Assembly (NCBI RefSeq): GCF_009823805.1
Contig: NZ_WUEK01000011.1
Span: 1-64,000 of the forward strand
DNA from: Nocardioides flavescens
GTDB lineage: Bacteria; Actinomycetota; Actinomycetes; Propionibacteriales; Nocardioidaceae
DNA length: 64,000 bases
Reading direction: 5' to 3'
The notes under the pieces are model-generated. The model was not told the origin of the DNA, made no database searches, and saw nothing but the letters and a program-made list of their open reading frames with translations. Shown piece after piece: positions 49,117-57,826 of the stretch. Each line of letters opens with the position of its first letter. Within the stretch, counting starts at the first letter, position 1. Both the position numbers and the translations under genes were made by a program.

Positions 49117-51608
49117 CGTCCGTCCTCACGGGGCTGCTGGTCCTCCTGGTCCTCCTCGGGCCGGGGGCGCCCGCGCGCGCCGCGGAGGACACACCCCAGG
49201 AGACCCGCAGTGATCCCGTCCCGCCGCCGCCCACCGGCGCGCCGTGGTTCGGCCCCGGGCTGGACTGGTCGAGCGAGCTCCCGGCCGACTACTCCGGTCG
49301 CCTCGGAGAGACCCCGTCGCTCTACGCCCAGCGCATCGACTACCCGCTGACCGACCAGTCCTCGACGTACCTGCAGCAGTTCGCGGAGCAGGCCGCCACC
49401 GAGGGCGCGGTCGCCGTGGTCAGCCTCGAGCCGCAGGTGCCGCTCACCGACCTCACCGACGCCCAGGCCCAGGACCTCGCCGACGAGCTGGCCACGCTGC
49501 ACCACGACTACGACAGCGAGTTCCTCGTCCGGTTCGCGCCCGAGATGAACGGCAGCTGGGTCACCTGGGGCCAGCAGCCCACGGCGTACGTCGCGGCGTT
49601 CCGCGCGGTCGCCACCGCGGTGCACGCCACCACCGAGCACGCCGCGATGGTGTGGTCGCCGGCCTACGGCGCGGGGTACCCGTTCGGGAAGTCCTACGGC
49701 GCCGTCGACCCCTCCGGCGACCGCGAGGTCGCGCAGCTCGACACCGACGGCAACGGCGCGGTCGACGCCGACGACGACCCCTACGGTCCCTACTTCCCGG
49801 GCGAGCGCGCCGTCGACTGGGTGGGGCTCTCGCTCTACCACTTCGGCCTCGACCAGGAGTTCGGCCGCAACACCGTCCCGGTCGCGGGCGAGCTCGAGCA
49901 GCGCCTCGACGAGCGCTGGGGCTACGCCGACGACACCGCTCGGGTGCCGTTCTACGACCGCTTCGCCGAGCCGCGCGGCACGCCGTTCCTCATGGAGACC
50001 GGCGCGCTCTTCAACCCCTCCGAGAAGGGCGCCGACGGCTCCGCCACGGAGAAGGCGATCAAGCAGGGCTGGTGGCGCCAGGTCTTCGCCGCCTCCCGGA
50101 CGCACCCGCTCGTCGCCGCGATCAGCTGGCTCGAGCTCGCCCGCTCCGAGGCCGAGGTGGGCGGCGCGACCGTGCAGTGGGGCGCGGCCCGCACCGACGG
50201 CCTGGCCGCCGCGCTGCGCACCGACCTCGACCGCTCCGACGTCACGATGGGACCGGTCACCCGGGTGCTCGACCTGCAGGCCGGCAACGAGGCGACCGCC
50301 CAGGGCCGTCTGCCCGACGCCGGCGACACCAGCGCGGAGATGGGCTGGATCGTCTTCTGCGTCGCGCTGCTCGCCGTCGCGTTCGCCTTCGCCGGGCTCG
50401 CCGGGCGCTACCTGCCGTCGTGGCGCTACCCGCTGGAGAACGACCCCCGCGACCAGCGTCTCGACCTGTTCCGCGGCTGGATCATCCTCGTCGTCGTCTT
50501 CACGCACACCGAGGTCGCGGGCCTCTACACCTACATCAGCCTCAACGCGATCGGCGCGATCACCGGCGCGGAGATGTTCGTGCTGCTGTCGGGGATCGTG
50601 CTCGGGATGATCTACCTCCCCACCGTCGCCAAGCTCGGCGAGTGGGGCACGGCGATCACCATGTGGCGCCGGGCGCGCAAGCAGTACCTCGTCGCGCTCG
50701 CCGTGGTCGTCCTGGTGTGGCTGCTCGGCAAGGTGCCGGGCGTCTCCACGTCGGTCGTGACGACGTTCACCGACCGCGGCACCGGCGAGAACGGCCAGTC
50801 CGCGCAGGGACTCGTCTACGACCTCTACCCCAACTTCCCGCGGCTGTTCGACTACCCGCCGCCGTGGTACGCCGTGAAGCAGCTCCTGCTGCTCGAGCAG
50901 GGCCCGTGGGTCTTCAACATCATGGGGCTCTTCGTCGTGCTCTCGCTGGTGCTGCCGCTGTGCATGGTGCTCGTCAAGCGTCGGCTCTGGTGGCTGCTGC
51001 TGGCGATCTCGTGGGCGCTCTTCGTCTGGAACTACGTCAGCCCCCAGCACCCGCTGCCCTCGCAGTTCGAGGGTGTCTTCCCGCTGCTGTCGTGGCAGGT
51101 GCTGTTCACCCACGGCCTGGTGCTGGGCACCTACCGCCGCCGGATCACCCGCGCCCTCACCTCACGCTGGGGCCGCGTCGGCTGCACGGTCTTCGTGATG
51201 GCCTACGCGCTCTCGCTGATCTGGCTCTGGCTCGGCCACCGCTACGGCTACGCCTCCACGCCGTTCCCCGAGGGCTCCTACGACTGGCTCTACGCCAACG
51301 CCTACAACCGCGTCTTCCTGCAGCCCGGCCGCCTCGTCGACTGCGTGCTGATGATCATCGTGGCCTACGCCGTGCTCACCCGGTGCTGGAAGCCCGTCAA
51401 CGCCGTCGTCGGCTGGCTCTACACGCCGCTGGGCGCCGCCTCGCTCTACGTCTTCGTGGTCCACGTCTTCTTCGTCGTCGCCGTGGCCAACATCCCCGGC
51501 CTTGACCGCATGAACCCGTGGACCGGCACCCTGATCCACACCGTGATCATGATGCTGATCTGGCTGATGGTGAAGAAGAGGTTCCTCTTCTCGGTCATCC
51601 CGCGGTAG
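49083..51608 (+). CDS. GH26-like glycosidase fused to OpgC-type membrane acyltransferase
   Basis: An 841-residue fusion, last gene of the operon. A signal peptide or first helix spans about 12-34. Residues about 50-390 look like a GH26-type beta-mannanase/glucanase: acid/base Glu154 in VRFAPEMNGSW, nucleophile Glu305 in PFLMETGA; a DTDGNGAVDADDD loop (220-232) resembles an EF-hand calcium site. From about 418 helices begin, and DQRLDLFRGWIILVVVFTHT (457) with GAEMFVLLSGIVLGM is typical of OpgC, the succinyl-type transferase of periplasmic glucans. Ten or so helices follow. Start: ATG at 49083, inside the ATPase gene; a GTG at 49095 is possible. Likely role: trimming and acyl-modifying the exported polysaccharide. 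Confidence 0.88.
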   Translation: MDAGVRAQRALTSVLTGLLVLLVLLGPGAPARAAEDTPQETRSDPVPPPPTGAPWFGPGLDWSSELPADYSGRLGETPSLYAQRIDYPLTDQSSTYLQQFAEQAATEGAVAVVSLEPQVPLTDLTDAQAQDLADELATLHHDYDSEFLVRFAPEMNGSWVTWGQQPTAYVAAFRAVATAVHATTEHAAMVWSPAYGAGYPFGKSYGAVDPSGDREVAQLDTDGNGAVDADDDPYGPYFPGERAVDWVGLSLYHFGLDQEFGRNTVPVAGELEQRLDERWGYADDTARVPFYDRFAEPRGTPFLMETGALFNPSEKGADGSATEKAIKQGWWRQVFAASRTHPLVAAISWLELARSEAEVGGATVQWGAARTDGLAAALRTDLDRSDVTMGPVTRVLDLQAGNEATAQGRLPDAGDTSAEMGWIVFCVALLAVAFAFAGLAGRYLPSWRYPLENDPRDQRLDLFRGWIILVVVFTHTEVAGLYTYISLNAIGAITGAEMFVLLSGIVLGMIYLPTVAKLGEWGTAITMWRRARKQYLVALAVVVLVWLLGKVPGVSTSVVTTFTDRGTGENGQSAQGLVYDLYPNFPRLFDYPPPWYAVKQLLLLEQGPWVFNIMGLFVVLSLVLPLCMVLVKRRLWWLLLAISWALFVWNYVSPQHPLPSQFEGVFPLLSWQVLFTHGLVLGTYRRRITRALTSRWGRVGCTVFVMAYALSLIWLWLGHRYGYASTPFPEGSYDWLYANAYNRVFLQPGRLVDCVLMIIVAYAVLTRCWKPVNAVVGWLYTPLGAASLYVFVVHVFFVVAVANIPGLDRMNPWTGTLIHTVIMMLIWLMVKKRFLFSVIPR

Positions 51609-51701
51609 TGGGTTTCGAGCGGGCCGCGGCCGGCCTCGACCACTGGTGCCGGTGGTCGAGGGAGGACGACGCCCTCGCCGCGCGTGCGAGCGGTCTCGAC
51701 C
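51609..51701. repeat. Diverged dispersed repeat between convergent genes
   Basis: GGGTTTCGAG begins a segment with CCTCGACCACTGG, GGTGGTCGAGGGAGG and GGTCTCGACC. The same words in slightly different form (GGTTGAGG, GTCTCGAAACC) make up the repeats at 59-122, 7151-7243, 57827-57864 and 62773-62918. It lies between the GH26/OpgC gene and the opposing gene and is a candidate terminator. Confidence 0.55.
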
Positions 51702-51711
51702 CCGGCCGGGT

Positions 51712-52638
51712 TCACCCGCGGTCCGAGAGCTCCAGTGCCCGGTCCAGGTCGGAACGCCGGCCTGTGAGCCCGAGCAGCTCCGGGCCCCGGCGTGTGTTCT
51801 TCCAGTGGAGGACGAACGCGGCAGCCTGACCGTTCTGGAGGTCGTAGACATCGACCCACACCGCGAGCCGCCCACCGTGCTCGTTGCCGCCGGTGAGGAC
51901 GACGAGCCGCTCCGCATGAGCCTGCTCAGCCGCCGCGAGGCTGACGGCCGCCCGCCGGTCGGTGGTCGGCAGGCGGAGCCTGTCCGGGTTCTCCGTCGAC
52001 CGCCCGGGTCGGAAGACGAGCACGAGGCTTCCGTCGACGCCACCACCCCGCCTGAACTCCTTCATGACCCATCCGCTCGCCCAGTCCACGAGGCTGCGGC
52101 GTGCGGGGCCCGAGGCCGCGAGGTCCAGGTCGGGCGGGCTCGCGGGTGTCGCCTCGCTGCCGAGCCCGCCGGAGCCGAGGGCCGAACCCCCTGCTGGCGG
52201 CGAAGACGCGCTCAGGAGCGCGACGAGGTGATCCTGCAGCGCAACCGCCGACCGAGGCACTTGGACCGAGAACGCGATGTCGGTAGGGACGTCGGTCGTG
52301 AACAGGTGGATGACGGTCGCGTCCTCGCGAGACGACAGCACCGCCTCGCGCACACGGGCTCGTTCGACGACGTCGACGTGCTCGTGCTTCGAGAACACCC
52401 CCCGCGTGGACGCCAGCGCGACGACCTCGGTGGTGACGACGAGGAAGGCGAGTCGTGACGTCCCGGGCATCGCGACGACGCCGGCGAGGAGAACCTCACC
52501 GCGTCGGGAGGCCTCGTCGACCGGCACGCGGTACTGCCGGTACAGCTCCCGCGTCGTGCGCTCCAGATCAGGTGGTGCCGGCTCCATCAGTGTCAGCATG
52601 CGAGCGATGCCGGCGTCGATCGTCCTCACGATCCCCAC
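51712..52638 (-). CDS. Hypothetical protein, unrecognised
   Basis: A 308-residue soluble protein with no signal peptide or transmembrane helix. It begins MGIVRTIDAGIARMLTLMEPAP and has a low-complexity Ser/Gly/Pro region near 145-175. Strand-rich parts (RLAFLVVTTEVVALASTRG and SLVLVFRPGRSTENP) alternate with a basic segment (WASGWVMKEFRRGGG). I recognise no family. Base composition is like its neighbours but codon-level features are slightly less biased (more G/C-poor triplets), so an orphan or horizontally acquired gene is possible. GTG at 52638 is the longest start; the methionines at about residues 14 and 18 are alternatives. Confidence 0.6.
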   Translation of the reverse strand: MGIVRTIDAGIARMLTLMEPAPPDLERTTRELYRQYRVPVDEASRRGEVLLAGVVAMPGTSRLAFLVVTTEVVALASTRGVFSKHEHVDVVERARVREAVLSSREDATVIHLFTTDVPTDIAFSVQVPRSAVALQDHLVALLSASSPPAGGSALGSGGLGSEATPASPPDLDLAASGPARRSLVDWASGWVMKEFRRGGGVDGSLVLVFRPGRSTENPDRLRLPTTDRRAAVSLAAAEQAHAERLVVLTGGNEHGGRLAVWVDVYDLQNGQAAAFVLHWKNTRRGPELLGLTGRRSDLDRALELSDRG

Positions 52639-52698
52639 TCAAGCAGGTCCCGTGGCGTCTCGGGCAGACACGTGGGAGGGGTTCGTGCAGTCCGTACG

Positions 52699-52760
52699 GG
52701 TCAGGCGCAGAGGGTCAGGCGCAGAGGGTCAGGCGCAGAGGGTCAGTCCCAGAGGGTCAG
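52699..52760. repeat. 14-bp direct tandem repeat, about 4.4 copies
   Basis: GGTCAGGCGCAGAG is repeated at 52699, 52713 and 52727; a fourth copy at 52741 has TCC for GCG, and a partial fifth (GGTCAG) ends at 52760. The last copy overlaps the stop codon of the minus-strand GST gene (52757). The unit is not a multiple of three. The other bases of 52639-52756 contain nothing else I can identify. Confidence 0.88.
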
Positions 52761-53734
52761 CCGCGACCGTGCGGCTCCAGCCAGACGTCGGGGTCGGGAC
52801 CCTTCGGCACGACGCCGGTCGGGTTGATGTCGGTGTGCACGCGGTAGTAGTGAGCCTTGATCTGGTCGAAGCGGGTCAGCTCGCCGAAGCCCGGGCTCTG
52901 GTAGAGGTCGCGCGCGTAACCCCACAGTGCCGGCATCTCGGTGAGCTTCTGCCGGTTGCACTTGAAGTGGCCGTGGTAGACGGCATCGAAGCGCGCGAGC
53001 GTGGTGTAGAGCCGCACGTCGGCCTCGGTGATGGCGTCGCCCATCAGATAGCGGCGGTCGGTGAGCCGCTCCTCCAGCCAGTCCATCGCGGTCCACAGCC
53101 GGTCGTACGCCGCGTCGTAGGACTCCTGGTCACCGGCGAACCCGCAGCGGTAGACGCCGTTGTTGACCTCGGTGTAGACGCGCTTGTTGACCTCGTCCAT
53201 CTCCTCGCGCAGGTGCGCGGGCCACAGGTCGGGCGCGTCGTCCGAGTGGAACTCGCGCCACTCGTGGAAGAAGTCGTGGGTGATCCACGGGAAGTCGTTG
53301 GTGACGACCTCCCCGGTCGAGATCTCGACCATCGCCGGGACCGTGATGCCCTTCGGGTACGCCGGGAAGCGGGCGAAGTAGGCCTGCTGGAGCCGCTCGA
53401 TGCCGAGCACCGGGTCCTTCCCGCCCTCGTCGAGGTCGAAGGTCCACGACCGCATGTCGTGGGTCGGGCCGCACACGCCCATCGAGATGACGTCCTCGAG
53501 GCCGAGCAGGCTGCGCACGATGATCGCGCGGTTGGCCCACGGGCAGGCCCATGAGGCGACGAGTCGGTAGCGGCCCGGCTCGACCGGCCACAGCGGGACG
53601 TCGGCGTTGCCGTGCTCGGGGCGCCGACCGTCCTCGGTGATCCGGTCGGGGATGTAGGCGGTGTCGCGGTTGAAGCCGCCCTTCTCGACGTATCCGGTCA
53701 CGGACGGGCGGTACCCGGACGGTTGAAGGCTCAA
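52757..53734 (-). CDS. Glutathionyl/mycothiolyl-hydroquinone reductase-like GST (Xi class)
   Basis: A 325-residue thioredoxin-fold transferase. The catalytic cysteine is in VASWACPWANRAI (CPWA motif), and SMGVCGPTHDMRSWTFD follows. The C-terminal helical domain begins VTNDFPWITHDFF with LMGDAITEADVRLYTTLARFD. This is the pattern of ECM4/YqjG-type hydroquinone reductases that reductively remove thiols from quinones. Actinobacteria lack glutathione, so mycothiol is the probable thiol partner (inference). The gene stands alone on the minus strand; a tandem repeat touches its stop codon. Confidence 0.92.
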   Translation of the reverse strand: MSLQPSGYRPSVTGYVEKGGFNRDTAYIPDRITEDGRRPEHGNADVPLWPVEPGRYRLVASWACPWANRAIIVRSLLGLEDVISMGVCGPTHDMRSWTFDLDEGGKDPVLGIERLQQAYFARFPAYPKGITVPAMVEISTGEVVTNDFPWITHDFFHEWREFHSDDAPDLWPAHLREEMDEVNKRVYTEVNNGVYRCGFAGDQESYDAAYDRLWTAMDWLEERLTDRRYLMGDAITEADVRLYTTLARFDAVYHGHFKCNRQKLTEMPALWGYARDLYQSPGFGELTRFDQIKAHYYRVHTDINPTGVVPKGPDPDVWLEPHGRG

Positions 53735-53798
53735 CCGCCCGGAAGGGCCGGTTCAGCCCGCGGCGCCGACGGCGACGTCCGCGAGCGGGAGAGCACCA

Positions 53799-53828
53799 GC
53801 GCCCGGGCGGTCGAGACCGCCCGGGCGC
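53799..53828. terminator. Strong 14-bp hairpin after the Ig-like protein gene
   Basis: GCGCCCGGGCGGTC (53799-53812) is exactly the inverse of GACCGCCCGGGCGC (53815-53828), with two bases between the arms. It lies 36 bases downstream of the Ig-like protein stop on the minus strand. Such GC-only hairpins without a T-run are the usual terminator form in high-GC actinobacteria. It also precedes the GST gene. Confidence 0.85.
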
Positions 53829-53863
53829 CGGGAAGAGCTGGTGGAGCTGGGTTGAGCTGGAGG

Positions 53864-55243
53864 TCAGGCCTTGGCCTTGACCTCGACGGTCTGGGCAGCG
53901 ACCTTCTTGTTGCCCTTGTAGACCACGGTGTACTCGTGCGTGCCGGCGACGACGCCCTTGAGGTTGACGAGGAGCTTGCCGCGCACGACGCGGCCCTTGC
54001 CGACCTTGACGTCGTCCTCGTAGACGAAGACCTTGCCCTTGGCGAGCTTGAGGGCCTTGGCCTTCTTGACGCCCTTGACCTTCACGATGCCCGTGATGCG
54101 CAGGACGGTCTTCTTGCCGACGACGGCCTTCTTGGCCTTGACCTTCTTCAGCTTCGAGACGAGGCCGACCTTGACGGCGTCGGTCGAGGCCGAGCCGACG
54201 AAGTCGCCGTTGCGGGCGGTGACGACGGCGCGGACGGTCTTGCCGAGGTCGGCCTTCGACAGCGTGTAGGTCGGGGTGGTGGCGACCTGGGCGTCGTTGA
54301 TGAGCCACTGGTAGGTGTACTCGGTGCCGGCCCTGACGGTCCAGGTGCCCGGGTCGACGCTCAGGGTCTTGCCGGGAGCGGCCTGGCCCTCGAGCTCAGG
54401 GGCCTTGGAGGCCTGCAGCGTGTTGGTCAGCGCGATGTCGATCGGCTGGGTGATGGCGCCGGCGGCGCCGGTCTCGACCGGCGTGGCCTCGGCGAACGTC
54501 GAGCCGGTCTTGTAGAACTTCGAGATGTAGTTGACGACCGGGCCGCCCGCGGCGGGCTGCGCCGACGCGAAGTAGCGCAGCGTGTAGCTCTCGTTGGGGT
54601 CGAGATCGTCGAGCAGGTAGGTGACCTCCGCGCCGCGACCGGTGGTGGCCGGGTCGTTGTCGAAGAAGGTGCGGGTGACCTGCACATCGTCGGCGTCGTA
54701 CGCCGTGACCGAGCCGGTGTAGACGTAACCGGCGGGCACCGGCACGGAGACCGTGCCCTTGATGCCGGCGGAGAGCGCGAGCGAGATGGTCGGCACGGTG
54801 GTGACGGAGCCGGCGGCGCCGAGGGTGATCGCCGTGGCCTTGGCCTCGGTGTCGGCGTCGTTGTAGTACTCGCCCTGCCCGCGCAGGGTGTCACCGGTGA
54901 GCGTGCGCGCGTCGTAGGCGTAGACCTTCACCTGCGGGCGGTCCTGGACGGCGCCGGTCAGGAGGACGCCGCCGTTGCTGGCGGTGCCACCGTCGAAGTC
55001 GAAGTAGTACTCACCGGCAGCGTCGGTGAAGGCGGTGCCGAGCTCCTGGAGGGTGCCGTTCACCTCGACGTCGTAGGCCGTCACGGCCAGGCCCGCGACA
55101 GCCGTGCCGTTGAGCTGGGCGATGCCCGCGAGGTCGGCGCCGGCCGGCGGGGCGGCGTTCGCCGCGGGGGCGGCGACGAGGGAGAGCGACGCAGCACCGA
55201 CGGCGAGGGCCGTCAGCGACGCGAACTTCTGGGGAGTGCGCAT
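53864..55243 (-). CDS. Secreted Ig-like/SdrD-type surface protein with Lys-rich C-terminus
   Basis: A 459-residue secreted protein. The signal peptide is MRTPQKFASLTALAVGAASL ending AANAAPP (about 1-31). Three to four beta-sandwich modules follow: a B-type module (VTAYDVEVNGTLQELGTAFT with YYFDFDG) and an Ig-like module (YTYQWLINDAQVATTPTYTL, about 315-345). The last 100 residues are lysine-rich (KLKKVKAKKAVVGKKT), with a strand VAGTHEYTVVYKGNKKVAAQ. No LPXTG or transmembrane anchor is seen, so it may bind the wall or be released. The preceding 195 bases have lower GC (GGGTTAATTCTGGG at about 55364-55377) and may hold the promoter. Function: adhesin or matrix protein, uncertain. Confidence 0.8.
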   Translation of the reverse strand: MRTPQKFASLTALAVGAASLSLVAAPAANAAPPAGADLAGIAQLNGTAVAGLAVTAYDVEVNGTLQELGTAFTDAAGEYYFDFDGGTASNGGVLLTGAVQDRPQVKVYAYDARTLTGDTLRGQGEYYNDADTEAKATAITLGAAGSVTTVPTISLALSAGIKGTVSVPVPAGYVYTGSVTAYDADDVQVTRTFFDNDPATTGRGAEVTYLLDDLDPNESYTLRYFASAQPAAGGPVVNYISKFYKTGSTFAEATPVETGAAGAITQPIDIALTNTLQASKAPELEGQAAPGKTLSVDPGTWTVRAGTEYTYQWLINDAQVATTPTYTLSKADLGKTVRAVVTARNGDFVGSASTDAVKVGLVSKLKKVKAKKAVVGKKTVLRITGIVKVKGVKKAKALKLAKGKVFVYEDDVKVGKGRVVRGKLLVNLKGVVAGTHEYTVVYKGNKKVAAQTVEVKAKA

Positions 55244-55438
55244 GGGAACCTTTCGTGGCAGTGGACGAGGGCGCGAACCGGTCCTGCCGTGTCGGCCCGC
55301 GCACCGTGCACGCCCCCACCCCCGAGGGTGCAGCATGACCGGCGGCTCTTTGTCTACCAGCCTGGGTTAATTCTGGGTGGCGAACACGCAAGTCGGACTG
55401 GACAGACCTTGACAGGTCGGTCACATCTCGTCGGCGGT

Positions 55439-56422
55439 CTAGCGCCGCAGCGACGCCACGAACTCCAGCTTGTCCAGCACCGGCGCAGGGATGACGAACG
55501 GGTAGAGGTCGTCCTTGCCCATGGACCGGTTGATCATGTTCAGCGCCACCGTCAGCGGCGCCCAGACGCCGGTGACGACGTCGCGGAACGTCGAGAACGC
55601 CGTCACGGGGGCGACCGCTGTCAGGCCGTACTCCCCCGCGGTCTCGATCGTGTCGCTGATGTGCAGGAAGTGCGCCCAGGTCTCGGCGAAGTCCTCGAAC
55701 GGGTGCATCGTGGCGTAGCTGCTGAGGTAGCGGTCCTCCCACCCGGCCGGCGGGCCGTCGGCGTAGTGCCGGTCGATCGCCGCCTGGTAGTCCTGCGACT
55801 CGTCGCCGAACAGCGCGCGGCAGCGCGCCATCAGGTCGTCGCCGCGCACCAGCTGCCACTCGTAGTAGTGCCCCACCTCGTGACGCAGGTGGCCGAGCAT
55901 CGTGCGGTAGGGCTCACCGAGCTGCAGCCGCACCCGCTCGCGGTACGCCGCGTCGCCCTCGGCCAGGTCGATCGTCACGACGCCGTCGGCGTGCCCGATC
56001 GTCACCTGCTCGTGGGTGCTCGAGAGCATGTCGAAGGCGAGCCCGCCCTTGGGGTCCATCCCCTTGTCGTGAACCGCGAACCCGAGGGTGTCGAGCTCGT
56101 AGACGAGGTGTCGCTTGGCCCGCTCGGCGGCCGGGTAGAGCGCCATCCCGTCGGTGTCGGCGTCGTTCGGACGGGTGCGGGTCAGGTCGCAGGCCGAGCA
56201 CTGACCGCCCTGCCAGCGGGAGAGCCACGTGCAGCCGTGCAGATCGAAGTGGCGGCAGCGGTGCCAGACCAGCCCCTGCGCGTCGACGTAGCGCCCCAAG
56301 CCGTCGACGGGCACGATCGCGCGCTCCTCGCGCGAGAAGCCGAGCGGGCTCCCGCACGAGACGCACGAGGAGTTCTCGAAGTGGAGCTGGTTGTCGCACA
56401 CCCGGCAGCGGAACGCCTTCAC
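55439..56422 (-). CDS. Putative zinc-binding metallopeptidase (HExxH)
   Basis: A 327-residue protein with two zinc features. The N-terminus is a zinc-ribbon pair (RCRVCDNQLHFENSSCVSCG, about 5-24) and a second cysteine cluster in CSACDLTRTR. The catalytic motif is HLRHEVGHYYEW (HExxH, about 185-195), followed by an acidic DFAETWAHFLHISD. It resembles the uncharacterised 'putative zinc-binding peptidase' group. It has no signal peptide and is probably cytoplasmic. GTG at 56422 is chosen because the reading frame upstream is not protein-like. It is convergent with nothing and stands between two secreted-protein genes. Confidence 0.85.
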   Translation of the reverse strand: MKAFRCRVCDNQLHFENSSCVSCGSPLGFSREERAIVPVDGLGRYVDAQGLVWHRCRHFDLHGCTWLSRWQGGQCSACDLTRTRPNDADTDGMALYPAAERAKRHLVYELDTLGFAVHDKGMDPKGGLAFDMLSSTHEQVTIGHADGVVTIDLAEGDAAYRERVRLQLGEPYRTMLGHLRHEVGHYYEWQLVRGDDLMARCRALFGDESQDYQAAIDRHYADGPPAGWEDRYLSSYATMHPFEDFAETWAHFLHISDTIETAGEYGLTAVAPVTAFSTFRDVVTGVWAPLTVALNMINRSMGKDDLYPFVIPAPVLDKLEFVASLRR

Positions 56423-56491
56423 GGCTCGCACGGTGTCACGCGAGCCGCGCAGGCAAACCCCGCCGAGGCGCACATCTCACGGCGGCGTGCG

Positions 56492-57823
56492 TCAGTCGTC
56501 CTCCCACGTCGCGCCGGGGCGCAGGCCGTCGGGCTCGACGCTCGTCACCCTCGTCGGCATCCCGATCAGGCTGCGGAAGCTCGCATACGTCGTCGTGTAC
56601 GCCGGGCGCGAGTTGCCCCTGCCCTTCCACATCAGGTCGAAGTTGCGCACGTACTTCCGCGCCACCCCGGCCCCGCGGATGCTGAACAGCACCTCGTCCT
56701 GCGCGGTGCCGAGCCCGGCCCAGTTCGACGAGCCGGTGAAGGTCAGCGAGGTGCGCGGGCGACCGGCGTACGTGCCGCGGATGACGAGGTACTTCTGGTG
56801 GGTGTAGAGCTCGACCTCGCCGTCGCCGTTGCGGTCGAAGCCGGTCGAGCGCAGCGGCACCCGCCCGCGCGGGGTCTGCTTGCCGAGGACCTGCTTGGTC
56901 CTGAACCCGATGAGGCCGTAGTCGACGCGCACCTGGCACCCCTCGGCGTACTTCTGGCGGAGAGCGGCGGCCAGGTAGTTGCCGCGCTGGCCGCGCATGG
57001 AATGCATCGAGAGGTCCAGCTTCGTACGACGGCCGTCGGTCACGCACTGCACGCGGTCGAGGATCTCCAGCACCGGGTCGTCGCGACGGTTGGAGGTGCG
57101 CGGGAAGACCTGGGTGGTGAACTTGTCGACCGCCTCGTCGCAGGCCTGGCCCTCGCCGGCGCGCGGGGTGCCGCAGAAGGTGTACGCCGGTCGCTTGGTC
57201 GACCAGTCGCGCTTCATGTCGTTGAACAGCGCGACGTACTGGTCGAACATCGCGCGGCGCCCCGAGGTGATGAACAGGTCGTTCCACTGGTGCACGTGGG
57301 CGTTGAGCATCATGTTGGCCGAGCCGACCATGAGCACGCGCTTGGACTTCCCGGCCTCGGTGAACGTGTAGAACTTCGAGTGCAGGTTGCGGTCGGGCGT
57401 CGCCGATCGGCACCCGCTCCTGCACTTGTAGATGAAGCTGCTCGCCCAGCGGTTGGTGCCGAGCCGGGCGCGGAGGTACTTCATCGCCTTGGTGTCCTGG
57501 TGGTCGTTGAGCAGCAGCTGCACCTTGACCCCGCGGCGATGCGCGGCGGCGAGCGCCTCCGCGACCGGCATCCGGTCGAAGGAGTAGAGCGCGATGCGGA
57601 TCGTGCTGCGCTTCGGCGTCGCCCGGATCGCCGCCAGCACCTGCCGCTCGATGCGGAACTTCGCCGCCTGTGAGCCCCGCGGGTTGTTGAAGAACGGCCC
57701 CTCGGGCGCGCGGTAGCCCTTCGTGGCCTTGGCCGCCTCCGCGTGCTCGGTCGTCACCGGGGTCGGTGCGACGGCGAGCAGGGTCGCGACGAGCGCGAGG
57801 ACTGCGAAGCGGACCGCGGTCAC
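56492..57823 (-). CDS. Secreted phospholipase D-like protein
   Basis: A 443-residue protein with an N-terminal hydrophobic signal (VLALVATLLAVAPTPV) after a short basic start. Two HKD-type motifs are visible: HSKFYTFTEAGKSK followed by MVGSANMM, and THQKYLVIRGTYAG followed by TGSSNW. Two cysteine pairs (FIYKCRSGCRS and FCGTPRAGEGQACDE) fit an exported protein. Such enzymes hydrolyse phosphodiester bonds of phospholipids or nucleic acids. I start at the GTG at 57823: the frame is open for 57 more codons upstream, but part of that would be encoded by the dispersed repeat (57827-57864) and has no protein-like character. Confidence 0.88.
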   Translation of the reverse strand: MTAVRFAVLALVATLLAVAPTPVTTEHAEAAKATKGYRAPEGPFFNNPRGSQAAKFRIERQVLAAIRATPKRSTIRIALYSFDRMPVAEALAAAHRRGVKVQLLLNDHQDTKAMKYLRARLGTNRWASSFIYKCRSGCRSATPDRNLHSKFYTFTEAGKSKRVLMVGSANMMLNAHVHQWNDLFITSGRRAMFDQYVALFNDMKRDWSTKRPAYTFCGTPRAGEGQACDEAVDKFTTQVFPRTSNRRDDPVLEILDRVQCVTDGRRTKLDLSMHSMRGQRGNYLAAALRQKYAEGCQVRVDYGLIGFRTKQVLGKQTPRGRVPLRSTGFDRNGDGEVELYTHQKYLVIRGTYAGRPRTSLTFTGSSNWAGLGTAQDEVLFSIRGAGVARKYVRNFDLMWKGRGNSRPAYTTTYASFRSLIGMPTRVTSVEPDGLRPGATWEDD

Positions 57824-57826
57824 CGC

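Noticed and set aside
52699..52760. Possible CRISPR array
   Set aside because: Repeats are directly adjacent with no spacers and only 14 bp; no cas genes are present.
53612..57673. Long plus-strand open frame of 1353 codons
   Set aside because: It is antisense to four clear minus-strand genes (GST, Ig-like protein, zinc peptidase, PLD-like) and consists of Gly/Val/Asp/Arg-rich sequence caused by high GC.
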